Origin: RGIG3009 sp045578425
GTDB taxonomy: Bacteria; Bacillota; Clostridia; Oscillospirales; Acutalibacteraceae
DNA: 64,000 nt
NCBI GenBank assembly: GCA_045578425.1
Contig: JAZNKF010000063.1
Span: 1 to 64,000 of the forward strand
Direction of reading: 5' to 3'
The translations under genes and the position numbers were made by a program. Shown here one piece after another: positions 8,486-17,556 of the stretch. Under the pieces are notes generated by a model, which saw nothing but the letters and a program-made list of their open reading frames with translations, had not been told where the DNA came from and searched no databases. The stretch's first letter is position 1. The number at the start of each line of letters is the position of its first letter.

Positions 8486-8537
8486 TCTTTTGTAAGGTGA
8501 CGTGACTAATCCAAAACTGCCTTAAAGGGGGCAATTT

Positions 8538-9215
8538 ATGAAATCACGAAAAAGGCGGCAACGAAGACAACGGCGACTTTTGGGGATTTTTGTACTGGTT
8601 ATAGCACTGATAGGGGCGGTGGTGGCAATCGACAGCAAAATGCGGCCGCTTGTGCAAAGTTACGGGTATATGTCGGCACGCCGAAGCGCTATGCTGGCGG
8701 TACATAACGGTGTGGAGGAAGTGTTATCTTCGCAAAAAACGGAATACGATGATTTGGTGGATATTGTGCGAAGCGAGGATGGACGTGTGTTGTCTGCCCA
8801 AGCAAAAGTCGGCACCATCAACCGCCTAAAAGCGGCAGTAACCAAAGCGGTGACAGCTCATTTGCAAGAACGGGAAAAACAAAAAGTCAGTATTCCGTTG
8901 GGCAGTTTGTTGGGCGGTAGTTTTTTTACCGGTCGCGGACCGTTTTTGCCCATCACGGTTCATACAAGCGGTGTCGTGATTTCGGAGTTGTGCGGGGAGT
9001 TTAACGATGCGGGGATCAACCAAACCAACCATCGGCTTTCGTTGGATATGACGGTTATGATGACTGCCGTTTTGCCGATGGAGCGGGTATCTATTGAGCT
9101 GAAAACCAACTTTTTGGTGGGAGAAACGGTATTGGTGGGAGAAGTTCCCCAAACGGTGTTGCAGGTGGATTTGGGAGAGGGATTGCAGAGCATATTTGGT
9201 AGCAGCGGCACTTGA
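8538..9215 (+). CDS. yunB: Sporulation protein YunB
   Basis: 225 residues. A very basic N-terminus (KSRKRRQRRQRR) is followed by one membrane segment (residues 15-31) and an extracytoplasmic domain. The segments RSEDGRVLSAQAKVGTIN, IPLGSLLGGSFFTGRGP and GINQTNHRL match the YunB family, which is made in the mother cell during Bacillus sporulation and is widely conserved in spore formers. Its exact biochemical role is not established. The ATG at 8538 follows AAAGGGGG. It is flanked by the operon terminator upstream and the ligA promoter downstream, so it is probably monocistronic. Confidence 0.88.
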   Translation: MKSRKRRQRRQRRLLGIFVLVIALIGAVVAIDSKMRPLVQSYGYMSARRSAMLAVHNGVEEVLSSQKTEYDDLVDIVRSEDGRVLSAQAKVGTINRLKAAVTKAVTAHLQEREKQKVSIPLGSLLGGSFFTGRGPFLPITVHTSGVVISELCGEFNDAGINQTNHRLSLDMTVMMTAVLPMERVSIELKTNFLVGETVLVGEVPQTVLQVDLGEGLQSIFGSSGT

Positions 9216-9239
9216 TTTTTAATAAAAAAAGAGTATACT
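9212..9239 (+). promoter_or_regulatory. Probable ligA promoter
   Basis: TTGATT (9212-9217), 16-nt A-rich spacer, TATACT (9234-9239). It begins at the very end of yunB and lies about 55 nt before the ligA start. Confidence 0.6.
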
Positions 9240-9293
9240 ATAAGTAGTGTTTGTAGTTTTTAAAATGCTTTATTTTGTTGCGAGGATAACACA

Positions 9294-11270
9294 ATGACTT
9301 TTGAAATCGCCCGTGAACGCATTACACAGTTGCGCGAAAGTATTGATTATCACAGTCGTTTGTACTACGACCAAGATGCGCCGGAAATTGAAGACGATGA
9401 GTTTGACAAACTGACGCAGGAATTGCGCCGGTTGGAAGAAGAATACCCGCAACTGATTACGGCGGATTCGTATACGCAACGGGTGCATGGTGAAATTTCC
9501 AATCAATTCACGCCTGTTCAGCACGAAGTGCCGCTTGGCAGTTTGCAAGATGTTTTTTCACTGGCGGAAGTGCGCGATTTTGATGCCCGTGTTCGCACGG
9601 AAATTGCGCATCCGCGGTATGTGGTGGAACCGAAAATCGACGGTCTTTCCATTGCGTTGGAATATCGTGACGGTGTGTTCTATCGCGGTGCCACGCGCGG
9701 TGACGGTCAAACAGGCGAAGACGTTTCGGCGAATTTGCGCACGATTGCGGCTATTCCCGCACGGTTGCGCGAACCGATAGAACGTGTGATTGTACGGGGC
9801 GAGGTGTATATGCCGCGGGGGCAATTTGCCCTGCTTACCGAACAGCAAGAGCAAAACGGAGAAAAACCGTTCAAAAATCCCCGCAATGCCGCCGCCGGTT
9901 CGTTGCGGCAAAAAGACCCTGCCGTCACGAAAAGCCGCGGGTTGTCGTTGTTTATTTTTAATTTACAACTCATCGAGGGAGAAACGGTGCATTCGCACCA
10001 AGCATCGCTCGAACGCATGGAACAACTGGGGTTTACGGTGATTCCCGATTATTTTGTTACCGAGTCCATTGACGAGGTATTGCAAAAAATTGAACAAATC
10101 GGTGCGTTGCGCAGCACTTTGCCGTTTGATATTGACGGCGCGGTGGTCAAGGTTGATGATTTTGCCGACCGCAATCGTCTGGGAAGCACCAGCAAATATC
10201 CGCGTTGGGCAGTGGCATACAAATACCCGCCGGAAGAAAAACAAAGCGTGTTGCAAGACGTGGAAATCACAGTGGGACGTACGGGGGTGCTTACCCCCAC
10301 GGGCGTGTTCTCTCCGGTTACGTTGGCGGGTACAACGGTCAGTCGCGCCACGTTGCATAATGCCGATTTTATTGCGGAAAAAGGGCTTTCAATCGGCGAT
10401 ACGGTCATTTTGCGCAAAGCAGGGGATATTATCCCCGAAGTCGTGCGCGTGGTGCAACACAGCGGTAATCCCGTGTATGTTTTGCCTAACCTTTGTCCCT
10501 CTTGCGGCGAAGCGGCGGTAAGGGCAGAAGACGAAGCGGCACTGCGTTGTATCAATCCGGATTGCCCTGCACAGCGGTTGCAACGCTTTATCCATTTTGC
10601 ATCGCGCGATGCGATGGATATCGAAGGACTGGGTCCTGCCATTTTGGAACAATTGGTAAACGAGGGATTGCTCTCGCAATTAGACGATTTATACACCCTA
10701 ACCAAGGACGATGTCCGCGATTTGGAAGGAAAAGGAGATAAATCGGCAGAAAACATTATTACCGCCATTGCCGCTTCCAAGAAAGCTGACTTATCGCGGT
10801 TATTGTTTGCATTAGGAATTCGCAACATCGGGCAAAAAGCAGCAAAGCAGTTGGCGCAGCGCTTTGGGACGATTGAGGCGGTTATGCAAGCTACTAAAGA
10901 AGATATTTTGGTGATTGACGGGTTTGGCGATGTTATGGCAGAACACGTGGTTTCCTTTTTTGGAAGAGAGTCCACCAAACACTTGATAGCGCGGTTGCAA
11001 GCGTGCGGCGTGAATACGGTATGCCGCACACAACAAACCGACCGCCGTTTTGAGGGGCTTACGTTTGTGCTTACCGGTACGTTGCCGTCCATGACGCGGG
11101 ATGAGGCGTCTGCGCTTATCGAACAGTATGGCGGAAAAACATCGAGCAGTGTTTCCAAAAAAACGTCGCTGGTGTTGGCGGGCGAAGAAGCCGGCAGTAA
11201 ATTAACCAAGGCGCAAGCGTTGGGTGTGCGCATCATTGACCAAGCAGAATTTGAAGCAATGTTACAATAA
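9294..11270 (+). CDS. ligA: NAD+-dependent DNA ligase
   Basis: 658 residues, normal length. It seals nicks in DNA during replication and repair using NAD+. Domains in order are: the Ia NMN-binding region (about 1-70, with SRLYYDQDAPEI), the adenylation domain with the catalytic Lys in EPKIDG (Lys114), an OB-fold (about 315-395, VGRTGVLTPTG), a four-Cys zinc finger (CPSCGEA... CINPDCP), helix-hairpin-helix repeats, and a C-terminal BRCT domain (GLTFVLTGTLPSMTRDEA). All key motifs are intact. It is followed by a terminator at 11301-11346. Confidence 0.97.
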   Translation: MTFEIARERITQLRESIDYHSRLYYDQDAPEIEDDEFDKLTQELRRLEEEYPQLITADSYTQRVHGEISNQFTPVQHEVPLGSLQDVFSLAEVRDFDARVRTEIAHPRYVVEPKIDGLSIALEYRDGVFYRGATRGDGQTGEDVSANLRTIAAIPARLREPIERVIVRGEVYMPRGQFALLTEQQEQNGEKPFKNPRNAAAGSLRQKDPAVTKSRGLSLFIFNLQLIEGETVHSHQASLERMEQLGFTVIPDYFVTESIDEVLQKIEQIGALRSTLPFDIDGAVVKVDDFADRNRLGSTSKYPRWAVAYKYPPEEKQSVLQDVEITVGRTGVLTPTGVFSPVTLAGTTVSRATLHNADFIAEKGLSIGDTVILRKAGDIIPEVVRVVQHSGNPVYVLPNLCPSCGEAAVRAEDEAALRCINPDCPAQRLQRFIHFASRDAMDIEGLGPAILEQLVNEGLLSQLDDLYTLTKDDVRDLEGKGDKSAENIITAIAASKKADLSRLLFALGIRNIGQKAAKQLAQRFGTIEAVMQATKEDILVIDGFGDVMAEHVVSFFGRESTKHLIARLQACGVNTVCRTQQTDRRFEGLTFVLTGTLPSMTRDEASALIEQYGGKTSSSVSKKTSLVLAGEEAGSKLTKAQALGVRIIDQAEFEAMLQ

Positions 11271-11300
11271 AATACTCATTCTCCTATTCGTAGAGAAAGT

Positions 11301-11346
11301 AACGCAGGGCGTAGAGAGGCTTTTTGTCGATTCTACGTCCTGCGTT
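11301..11346 (+). terminator. Terminator after ligA
   Basis: Long stem-loop, AACGCAGG and CGTAGA (11301-11315) pairing with TCTACG and CCTGCGTT (11332-11346) around one unpaired base, followed by GTTTTTA. Confidence 0.85.
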
Positions 11347-11440
11347 GTTTTTATAGAGTGAGGAAAAAGGTTAATGGAGTGTATTTTTGCCAAAATCGTG
11401 GTATGCTGAATAGGTAATTTCGACACGGAGGTTTTTGACA

Positions 11441-12328
11441 ATGAGTTCCTATGTATTGAGTTGCTGTTCCACAGCGGATTTGAAAAAAGAACATTTTGAA
11501 AAACGCGATATTCGTTACCTTTGTTTTCATTACTCGTTGGATGGAAAAGATTATCCCGATGATTTGGGACAGACGATTTCCTTTCCGGAATTTTATCAAG
11601 CTATGCGTGACGGCGCCGAAACGCAAACTTCCCAAATTAATATTACGGAATACTTAACGTATTTCACCTCGATTTTGGAAACCGGCAAAGACGTGGTACA
11701 CGTCACCTTGTCTTCCGGTCTTTCCGGTACAGTGAACTCGGCACGTAACGCCGCAGCCATTGCGGCCGAGCGTTTCCCCGAAAGAAAAATTTATGTAATT
11801 GATTCACTTGGCGCGTCTTCGGGTTACGGTTTGATAATGGAAACGCTCGCCGATATGCGCGATGCGGGCAGTACAGCAGAAGAGTTATGCGCTTGGGCAG
11901 AAGAGAATAAATTGAAAATGCATCATTGGTTTTTCTCTACCGATTTGTCCTTTTATGTTAAAGGGGGACGTATTTCCCGCGCGGCAGGGTTCTTTGGCGG
12001 TTTGCTTGGGGTTTGTCCGTTGCTTAATATGAACCACTTGGGTCAACTTGTTCCGCGCATGAAAATTCGCGGTAAACAAAATGTCATTAAAGAAATTGTG
12101 CAGCGCATGGCTGAGTGCGCAAACGATGGCGAGGAATATAGCGGAAAATGTTACATGTGCCATTCGGATTGCTTGGAAGATGCCCAAAATGTGGCGGCGT
12201 TGGTGGAAAAACGTTTTCCGAATTTGAACGGCAAAGTGATCATTAACGATATCGGTACCACCATCGGCAGTCATACCGGCCCCGGTACGGTGGCATTGTT
12301 CTTCTGGGGAACAAAACGACAAGACTAA
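11441..12328 (+). CDS. DegV family fatty-acid-binding protein
   Basis: 295 residues. DegV/FakB proteins bind a fatty acid in a two-domain fold and, with a FakA kinase, present it for phosphorylation. Family signatures seen are VLSCCSTADL at the N-terminus, VHVTLSSGLSGTVNSA, YVIDSLGASSGYG, FFSTDLSFYVKGGRIS and IGTTIGSHTGPGTVALFF. The start is ATG 11441 with CGGAGG upstream; an in-frame TTG at 11435 is rejected on spacing. No fakA kinase gene is adjacent, so whether it works in fatty-acid uptake is inferred from family only. Confidence 0.92.
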   Translation: MSSYVLSCCSTADLKKEHFEKRDIRYLCFHYSLDGKDYPDDLGQTISFPEFYQAMRDGAETQTSQINITEYLTYFTSILETGKDVVHVTLSSGLSGTVNSARNAAAIAAERFPERKIYVIDSLGASSGYGLIMETLADMRDAGSTAEELCAWAEENKLKMHHWFFSTDLSFYVKGGRISRAAGFFGGLLGVCPLLNMNHLGQLVPRMKIRGKQNVIKEIVQRMAECANDGEEYSGKCYMCHSDCLEDAQNVAALVEKRFPNLNGKVIINDIGTTIGSHTGPGTVALFFWGTKRQD

Positions 12329-12336
12329 CGCAAACA

Positions 12337-12380
12337 AAAAACACGGCATACTTGGAATTTACCAAGTATGCCGTGTTTTT
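12337..12380. terminator. Bidirectional terminator, degV / flavodiiron gene
   Basis: A 15-bp perfect stem (12341-12355 with 12362-12376), extended by A-T pairs on both sides, AATTTA loop. It lies between the convergent stops at 12328 and 12384. Confidence 0.92.
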
Positions 12381-12383
12381 ATA

Positions 12384-14174
12384 TTAGACAATCGGCACAA
12401 AATCGGAGGCACCGTGTTTGCAAAGCGGACAAATAAAATCTTCCGGCAACGTATCGCCCTCGTAAACGTAACCGCAAACGGTACAGACAAACCCTTTTTT
12501 ACCCTCGGTTTGGGGCTTGGGTTTGACGTGTTCTTGGTAATACGTGTACGTCATGGTTTCGGCAGAGGAAATGACACGCGCTTCGGTGATGGTACAAATG
12601 AACATACCGTGTGTGTCAAGGTCGACGTAATCCTCGACTTTTAACGAAAGGAAGGAGTTGATATGCCGCGGTAAAAACGCCAAACCGTTATCGGAACGTA
12701 ACGGCTCGACATCGGCAAATTTGTTGGTGTTACGTCCGCTTTGGAAACCAAACGTTTCAAAGACGGAAAAGGGCGTGTCTACCGACAAACAGTTGACGTT
12801 CATTTTACCGGTCTGTTTGATAACATGGTGAGAATAGTTTTGTTTATGGATAGTTACCGCAACGCGGTTGGGGGTGTTGGTGACTTGCGTGACGGTGTTG
12901 ACAATCAAACCGTTATCTTTTTTACCGTCGTGGCACGTTACCACATATAAGCCATAACCGATGTTAAATAATGCCGTTAAGTCGTTTTTGTCAGCGGTTT
13001 CGCTGTGCTGCGCCAAATAATCGCGGCACAGTTCTTCCGCCAAGGTTTCCAATTGTTCCTTGCTGTCGGCGTTTAATGCCGACCGAATGGTAACGACAGG
13101 CTCAACAAGGTTTAAGTTTTTGGAATTTGCCAACATACTTTTCATGGTTTTGGCGGCGAGCGGTGCCCAAGAACCGTTTTCCACAAATGCCACGGTGCGG
13201 TTTTGGAAATTTCGCTCGGTTAAATGGTCGATAAACTGTTTCATAAACGGGAAGATATCGGCATTATAGGTCGTGGTAGCCAGTACCAACTTGCTGTAAC
13301 GGAAAGCGTCTTCCACCGCTTCTGCCATGTCGCAACGTGCCAAATCGTTGAGTACCACTTTGGGGCAGCCTTTGGCTTTGAGTTTTTCTGCTAACAGTTC
13401 TACGGCGGCACGGGTATGGCCGTAAATGGAGGTGTAGGCAATCACAATCCCTTCGGATTCTACGGAATACGAGGACCAGATGTTATACAAATTCAAGTAA
13501 TAACCCAAGTTCTCAGAAAGTACGGGACCGTGCAGAGGGCAGATAATATCGATTTCCAGTCCGGCAGCTTTTTTGAGCAAGGATTGGACTTGTGCACCGT
13601 ATTTTCCAACGATGCCGATATAATAACGGCGTGCTTCACAGGCCCAGTCTTCTTCCACGTCCAAGGCACCGAATTTGCCAAACCCGTCGGCGGAGAAAAG
13701 AACTTTGTCGGTTTTGTCATAGGTGACCATCACTTCCGGCCAATGTACCATGGGTGCGGTGACAAAAACAAGCTCGTGTTTGCCGAGCGACAACGTATCG
13801 CCATCGCCGACGATGATACGGCGATCGGCATAACTGTTGCCGAAAAATTGTTCCATCATGGTAAATGCTTTGGCGGTGGCAACGATGACGGTGCTTGGAT
13901 ATACCTTCATGAAATTATCAATGTTAGCGGAATGGTCGGGCTCCATGTGTTGTACAATCAGGTAGTCCGGTTGCGCCCCATCTAAAACGTGTTGGAAGTT
14001 ATCCATCCATTCGTGTGTGAAACGAGCATCCACGGTATCGACCACGGCTGTTTTTTCGTCCAAAATAACATAGGAATTGTATGCCATACCGTTTTCCACT
14101 ACGTATTGACCTTCAAACAAATCAATGTCGTGGTCGTTGACACCAACGTAGCGGATATCTTTGGTGATTTTCAT
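12384..14174 (-). CDS. Flavodiiron protein fused to flavin reductase and rubredoxin domains
   Basis: 596 residues with four modules. The first is a metallo-beta-lactamase-type diiron domain with the full ligand set: His76, Glu78, Asp80 and His81 in HMEPDH, then His144, Asp163 and His215. The second is a flavodoxin domain from about residue 243 (YTSIYGHTRAA) that binds FMN. The third is a flavin-reductase-like domain (about 400-545). The fourth is a C-terminal rubredoxin with CTVC and CPLC. Flavodiiron proteins reduce O2 to water and/or NO to N2O in anaerobes. The fused rubredoxin and flavin reductase should let one chain carry electrons from reductant to the diiron site. It starts 8 nt after a surface-protein gene. 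Confidence 0.95.
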   Translation of the reverse strand: MKITKDIRYVGVNDHDIDLFEGQYVVENGMAYNSYVILDEKTAVVDTVDARFTHEWMDNFQHVLDGAQPDYLIVQHMEPDHSANIDNFMKVYPSTVIVATAKAFTMMEQFFGNSYADRRIIVGDGDTLSLGKHELVFVTAPMVHWPEVMVTYDKTDKVLFSADGFGKFGALDVEEDWACEARRYYIGIVGKYGAQVQSLLKKAAGLEIDIICPLHGPVLSENLGYYLNLYNIWSSYSVESEGIVIAYTSIYGHTRAAVELLAEKLKAKGCPKVVLNDLARCDMAEAVEDAFRYSKLVLATTTYNADIFPFMKQFIDHLTERNFQNRTVAFVENGSWAPLAAKTMKSMLANSKNLNLVEPVVTIRSALNADSKEQLETLAEELCRDYLAQHSETADKNDLTALFNIGYGLYVVTCHDGKKDNGLIVNTVTQVTNTPNRVAVTIHKQNYSHHVIKQTGKMNVNCLSVDTPFSVFETFGFQSGRNTNKFADVEPLRSDNGLAFLPRHINSFLSLKVEDYVDLDTHGMFICTITEARVISSAETMTYTYYQEHVKPKPQTEGKKGFVCTVCGYVYEGDTLPEDFICPLCKHGASDFVPIV

Positions 14175-14182
14175 TATCAGTA

Positions 14183-15754
14183 TTACTCCTGTTCGTCGTT
14201 TTCGGTTTTTTTGGTTGCAATGTCAATATCCGTTCGTCCGCTGAAAATATCGGTATCACTTTCGGGTTCGACGCGAATTAGCGGTGTTGTGTCTTTTTGA
14301 ACGTTTTCTTTTTTTTTACCGGTTTTCGGAGCACGCAGCACGAACCAATACAGCACAAAAGCCGCGCCGCCCAGCAATAAAATGCCGGCAATTAACAACA
14401 CTGTTAAACGCCACGAAACACCGCCCGCTTTGTTGTTGGCATCGGCGGGGAAACCGATGATGACATATTCTCCCATAGAGTTGGTTTGGAAGGTGAGAAT
14501 ACCGTCTTTCACGGTGAGGGATTGAGGAGCCATCAATTCATTGCCGTCAAAGGTGGTGATTGCCCATTCGGAAGAATCTTTTAAAGAGGCGGGAATGGGT
14601 AATTGTACGGTGTATTGTGTGTTTTCGGGAGCTACGGTTACAGGAACAGTATTGCCCGAACGATCCAACATTAACAAAGAAAGATTAAAAGTCACGGGTT
14701 TCCACTGTTCATCCGAGCGTTTCTTAAAGGAGGAGTTTTTCATGGCATTTTGAACGGTGGAATACGAAATTTGTTTTTCTACCGACAAAACATTCAGCAT
14801 AAGTGTGTGGGAAGTGCGCCCTATTAAACCCTCATAATTTTCGGGAGAAAGCAACAATCGTGCGTGATTATCAAACGCCGCTCTTTTTAATTCGAACAAG
14901 CCCAAAATACCGGTATCGGTGGAAATGTTCAAAGCAATTTGTTTGTTCACTTTGGAAGTGGTGCCGGCACCTTGAATGGTTGCCAATGTTTCAATGAAGG
15001 ATGTTTGCGTGGTGGAAGCAGTAGTGTTTTCGGTTGTTGTAGTTTCTGCTACTGTTGTGGTTTCTTCGACGGTAGTGGTCGTTTCTTCATTGGACAACGT
15101 GGTTTCGGTTGTAGGGGTGGTGGTTGTTGCTGTGATGGGACGCGTGATTTGCGCAGGTTGAACCGCAGTGTATTGAACACCTTGATATTCGGTGGCAACA
15201 CCTTCAAAAACAGCACTTTCGCCTTCGCTTGCGGTATAAGGTGATTCGTATTTTCCGTTAGCGTCGGTAGTGCCGGAAATGTTAGCCATACGACCGACGG
15301 TTAATTTTAACGAATAGTTAGCCACAGGCGCACCACTTGCGTCGGTGGCGGTAACGACAAGGGAACCATCGGCGTTAAATGCGGCTGTTAAAGTGACGGT
15401 AACTTCTCCGGTTTTTACCAGCGGGTTGTTGGAAACAAAGGAATCTTGTTTCTCAGCAGTAACGTATTCGTAAGTTACCGAAGAATACACACCTGCCGGC
15501 AGAGAAGAAAGGTCAATGACTAAATTGCCGCCGGCATCCAAAGACAGTTTTTCTCCGTAACTTTTTCCGCCGATGAGAATATCCTCTATTTCAACCTCTG
15601 GAGCGGCCTCGGTCTGATTCCAGGTTACGGTTAGGTTATCACCGTTCCATTCGCGAGAAATTTCACGAAAAACAAAGCCTTCGGCACAAACGCCAAGCAC
15701 CATGGTGCTGCAAAGCAGTAAAACAGTCATTGTGATGGCAATAAATTTTTTCAT
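14183..15754 (-). CDS. Secreted, membrane-anchored protein with Thr-rich spacer
   Basis: 523 residues of unrecognised family. It has an N-terminal signal peptide (MKKFIAITMTVLLLCSTMVLGVCA) and an Ig-like or carboxypeptidase-regulatory-like segment at about 90-200 (GAPVANYSLKLTVG, TDANGKYESPYTASEGE). A Thr/Glu-rich spacer lies at about 210-250, followed by a second domain. A membrane segment (about 450-472, RLTVLLIAGILLLGGAAFVLYW) precedes a basic cytoplasmic tail. It should therefore be anchored in the membrane with most of the chain outside. AAAGGAGA precedes the ATG at 15754. It probably shares a transcript with the flavodiiron gene, an odd partnership. No enzymatic motif was seen. Confidence 0.8.
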   Translation of the reverse strand: MKKFIAITMTVLLLCSTMVLGVCAEGFVFREISREWNGDNLTVTWNQTEAAPEVEIEDILIGGKSYGEKLSLDAGGNLVIDLSSLPAGVYSSVTYEYVTAEKQDSFVSNNPLVKTGEVTVTLTAAFNADGSLVVTATDASGAPVANYSLKLTVGRMANISGTTDANGKYESPYTASEGESAVFEGVATEYQGVQYTAVQPAQITRPITATTTTPTTETTLSNEETTTTVEETTTVAETTTTENTTASTTQTSFIETLATIQGAGTTSKVNKQIALNISTDTGILGLFELKRAAFDNHARLLLSPENYEGLIGRTSHTLMLNVLSVEKQISYSTVQNAMKNSSFKKRSDEQWKPVTFNLSLLMLDRSGNTVPVTVAPENTQYTVQLPIPASLKDSSEWAITTFDGNELMAPQSLTVKDGILTFQTNSMGEYVIIGFPADANNKAGGVSWRLTVLLIAGILLLGGAAFVLYWFVLRAPKTGKKKENVQKDTTPLIRVEPESDTDIFSGRTDIDIATKKTENDEQE

Positions 15755-15844
15755 GTTGATTATCTCCTTTTGCCAGTATATATGTTTACCATATCACATT
15801 TTTCTCCAAAAGTAAATCACAGGACCGATTTTTTTATAATTTAC

Positions 15845-15873
15845 TTGACAAGTCCGGTAAAAATGAGTACAAT
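15845..15873 (+). promoter_or_regulatory. Sigma-A promoter of the Crp/Fnr-ABC operon
   Basis: TTGACA (15845-15850), 17-nt spacer, TACAAT (15868-15873). The predicted start near 15880 coincides with the left edge of the palindrome at 15880-15907. Confidence 0.85.
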
Positions 15874-15879
15874 ATACTT

Positions 15880-15907
15880 GTAAAGTGTCCCAAATGGGAC
15901 AGTTTAC
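15880..15907 (+). promoter_or_regulatory. Palindromic operator, TGTCCC-N4-GGGACA
   Basis: The core TGTCCC-AAAT-GGGACA (15886-15901) is a perfect inverted repeat. It is flanked by GTAAA on the left and TTTAC on the right, which extends the symmetry to 28 bp apart from the centre and one pair. It covers about +1 to +28 of the predicted transcript, where a bound protein would block initiation or clearance. The likely ligand is the Crp/Fnr-family product of the gene that follows, acting on its own operon. The core differs from the CRP (TGTGA/TCACA) and FNR (TTGAT/ATCAA) consensus. Confidence 0.7.
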
Positions 15908-15923
15908 AGAACGGAGTGTAGCA

Positions 15924-16553
15924 ATGATAACGGCTCAACAATTGACTGCTTTTGAATTGTTTGCTGAGGTGTCGCAAATCGATAGGGAACAGTTAGCCAC
16001 CCAGTGCGCACAACCAAAGGTGTACCAAAAGGGCGAAACGGTGTATACTTCCTCCTCTTTTCAAAATGCGGTGGGATTGATTTTGTCCGGAACGGTTGTG
16101 GTTACAACGGCTGACGGTACGGCGGTGATGAATCGGTTATCCGCGGGTGATATGTTTGGTGCGGCAGCGTTGTTCGGTGCAGAGGGGAAGTATGTGACAA
16201 CCATTACCGCCACCACGCAGGTTACCGTTGTTTTTGTTACGCAACAACAGATGACGGATTGGTTGTACCGCTATCCCGTTATTGCCAAAAATTACATTTG
16301 TTTTTTATCGGATAAAATTCGGTTTTTAAACCACAAATTATCCGTTCTTACCGCCGGTAGTGCCGAAGGGCGGTTATATCAGTATCTCTTAACCCATCGA
16401 GGGGAAGATGGCAGTGCAGCACTGCCGCACAGTATGGTGGAACTTGCCGGTGTACTGAACATGGGGCGTTCCAGTTTGTATCGTGCGATAGATTCTTTGC
16501 TTGCCGCCGGTTTTCTTCGAAAGGTTGGAAAAATATATTATGTCACAGAATAG
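15924..16553 (+). CDS. Crp/Fnr family transcriptional regulator
   Basis: 209 residues. The N-terminal cyclic-nucleotide-binding-like beta-barrel (about 20-125) reads KGETVYTSSSFQNAVGLILSGTVVV and LSAGDMFGAAALFG. A dimerisation helix follows, then a winged-helix C-terminal domain (ALPHSMVELAGVLNMGRSSLYRAIDSLLAAGFLRK). There is no N-terminal Cys cluster of the FNR [4Fe-4S] type, so O2 sensing by that route is unlikely. The start is ATG 15924 with CGGAG upstream; a GTG at 15885 lies within the operator and is rejected. The substrate-binding gene follows after 10 nt, so it probably regulates the ABC importer and itself. Confidence 0.9.
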   Translation: MITAQQLTAFELFAEVSQIDREQLATQCAQPKVYQKGETVYTSSSFQNAVGLILSGTVVVTTADGTAVMNRLSAGDMFGAAALFGAEGKYVTTITATTQVTVVFVTQQQMTDWLYRYPVIAKNYICFLSDKIRFLNHKLSVLTAGSAEGRLYQYLLTHRGEDGSAALPHSMVELAGVLNMGRSSLYRAIDSLLAAGFLRKVGKIYYVTE

Positions 16554-16563
16554 GAGAATTCAC

Positions 16564-17556
16564 ATGAAACGAGTATTAAGTATTATTTTATCAGCATTAT
16601 TGTTGTTGACAGTTGCAGGGTGCGCCGGTGAGGCACCTGCAAAAACTCCGCCGACTAAAACGGCGGTCAATGTCGGCATGATTCAAGGCCCAACGGGTAT
16701 TGGTATGGTCAATTTGATGAAAGCCGACGAAGAGGGCAAAGCGGCTAACGACTACACCTTTTCGGTGGCTACGTCTCCCGAAGAAATCAGCGCCAAACTG
16801 GCAAATCCCAACGGCGGATTAGATATTGCGGCGGTGCCTACCAACATGGCGGCGGCGTTGTATCAAAAAACGCAGGGGAAGGTGAAATTATTAGCTGTCA
16901 ATACCTTGGGTGTATTGTATATGTTAGAAAGCGGCACTTCGGTGCAATCGGTTGCGGATTTGCGCGGGAAAACCATTTATTCCACCGGTGAGGGGGCAAA
17001 CCCCGAATATATTTTGCGGTATGTGCTTTCCAAAAACGGTATTGACCCCGACAAGGACGTCAATATTGAATTTTTAACGGAAAACACCGAGCTGGTAGCA
17101 AAACTCAACAAAGGCGAAGCTACCTTAGCCATGGTTCCCGAACCGATGGTATCTACCGTAACAGCGCAAAACCCGAACGTGCGTGTGGCATTTGGAATGA
17201 ACGCTGCCTGGGATGCTGTTGCGGGTGAAAACAACAAACTCATGATGGGTTGCGTGGCGGTACGCAGTGAGTTTTTGGAGCAAAACAAAGCGGCGGTGGA
17301 TGCGTTTTTAGCAGAATATAAAACCTCTATCGAAAAAACAAGCGATGTGGATACCACAGCAACGCTTTGCGAAACATATGGTATTATCCCCAAAGCGGCG
17401 ATTGCCAAAAAAGCCATTCCTAATTGCGCATTGGTGTTTGTTTCGGGCGCGGATATGAAAGCACAAATTTCTGCCTATTACACCGTGCTGTTTGAAGCCA
17501 ATCCCAAAGCCGTTGGCGGAAAATTGCCGGACGAAGCGTTCTATTATGAAGGATAA
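16564..17556 (+). CDS. ABC transporter substrate-binding lipoprotein, NitT/TauT type
   Basis: 330 residues. A lipoprotein signal peptide (MKRVLSIILSALLLLTVAGC) has a clear VAGC lipobox. The mature protein has the NMT1/SBP fold: MIQGPTGIGMVNLM near the N-terminus, DIAAVPTNMAAALYQ, LRGKTIYSTGEGANPEYILRY and LAMVPEPMVSTV. This group binds small molecules such as sulfonates, nitrate or thiamine precursors; the ligand cannot be told here. TAGGAGA precedes the ATG. It overlaps the permease gene by 11 nt. Confidence 0.92.
   Translation: MKRVLSIILSALLLLTVAGCAGEAPAKTPPTKTAVNVGMIQGPTGIGMVNLMKADEEGKAANDYTFSVATSPEEISAKLANPNGGLDIAAVPTNMAAALYQKTQGKVKLLAVNTLGVLYMLESGTSVQSVADLRGKTIYSTGEGANPEYILRYVLSKNGIDPDKDVNIEFLTENTELVAKLNKGEATLAMVPEPMVSTVTAQNPNVRVAFGMNAAWDAVAGENNKLMMGCVAVRSEFLEQNKAAVDAFLAEYKTSIEKTSDVDTTATLCETYGIIPKAAIAKKAIPNCALVFVSGADMKAQISAYYTVLFEANPKAVGGKLPDEAFYYEG

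Noticed and set aside
10049..11236. 395-codon open frame on the minus strand opposite ligA
   Set aside because: It is fully antisense to a complete ligA, has no family motif or ribosome site, and reflects codon bias of the real gene.
14997..15130. Thr-codon-rich tract in the surface-protein gene as a possible DNA repeat array
   Set aside because: It is an imperfect, codon-level repeat encoding a Thr/Glu-rich spacer inside a good reading frame, not a tandem repeat element or CRISPR.
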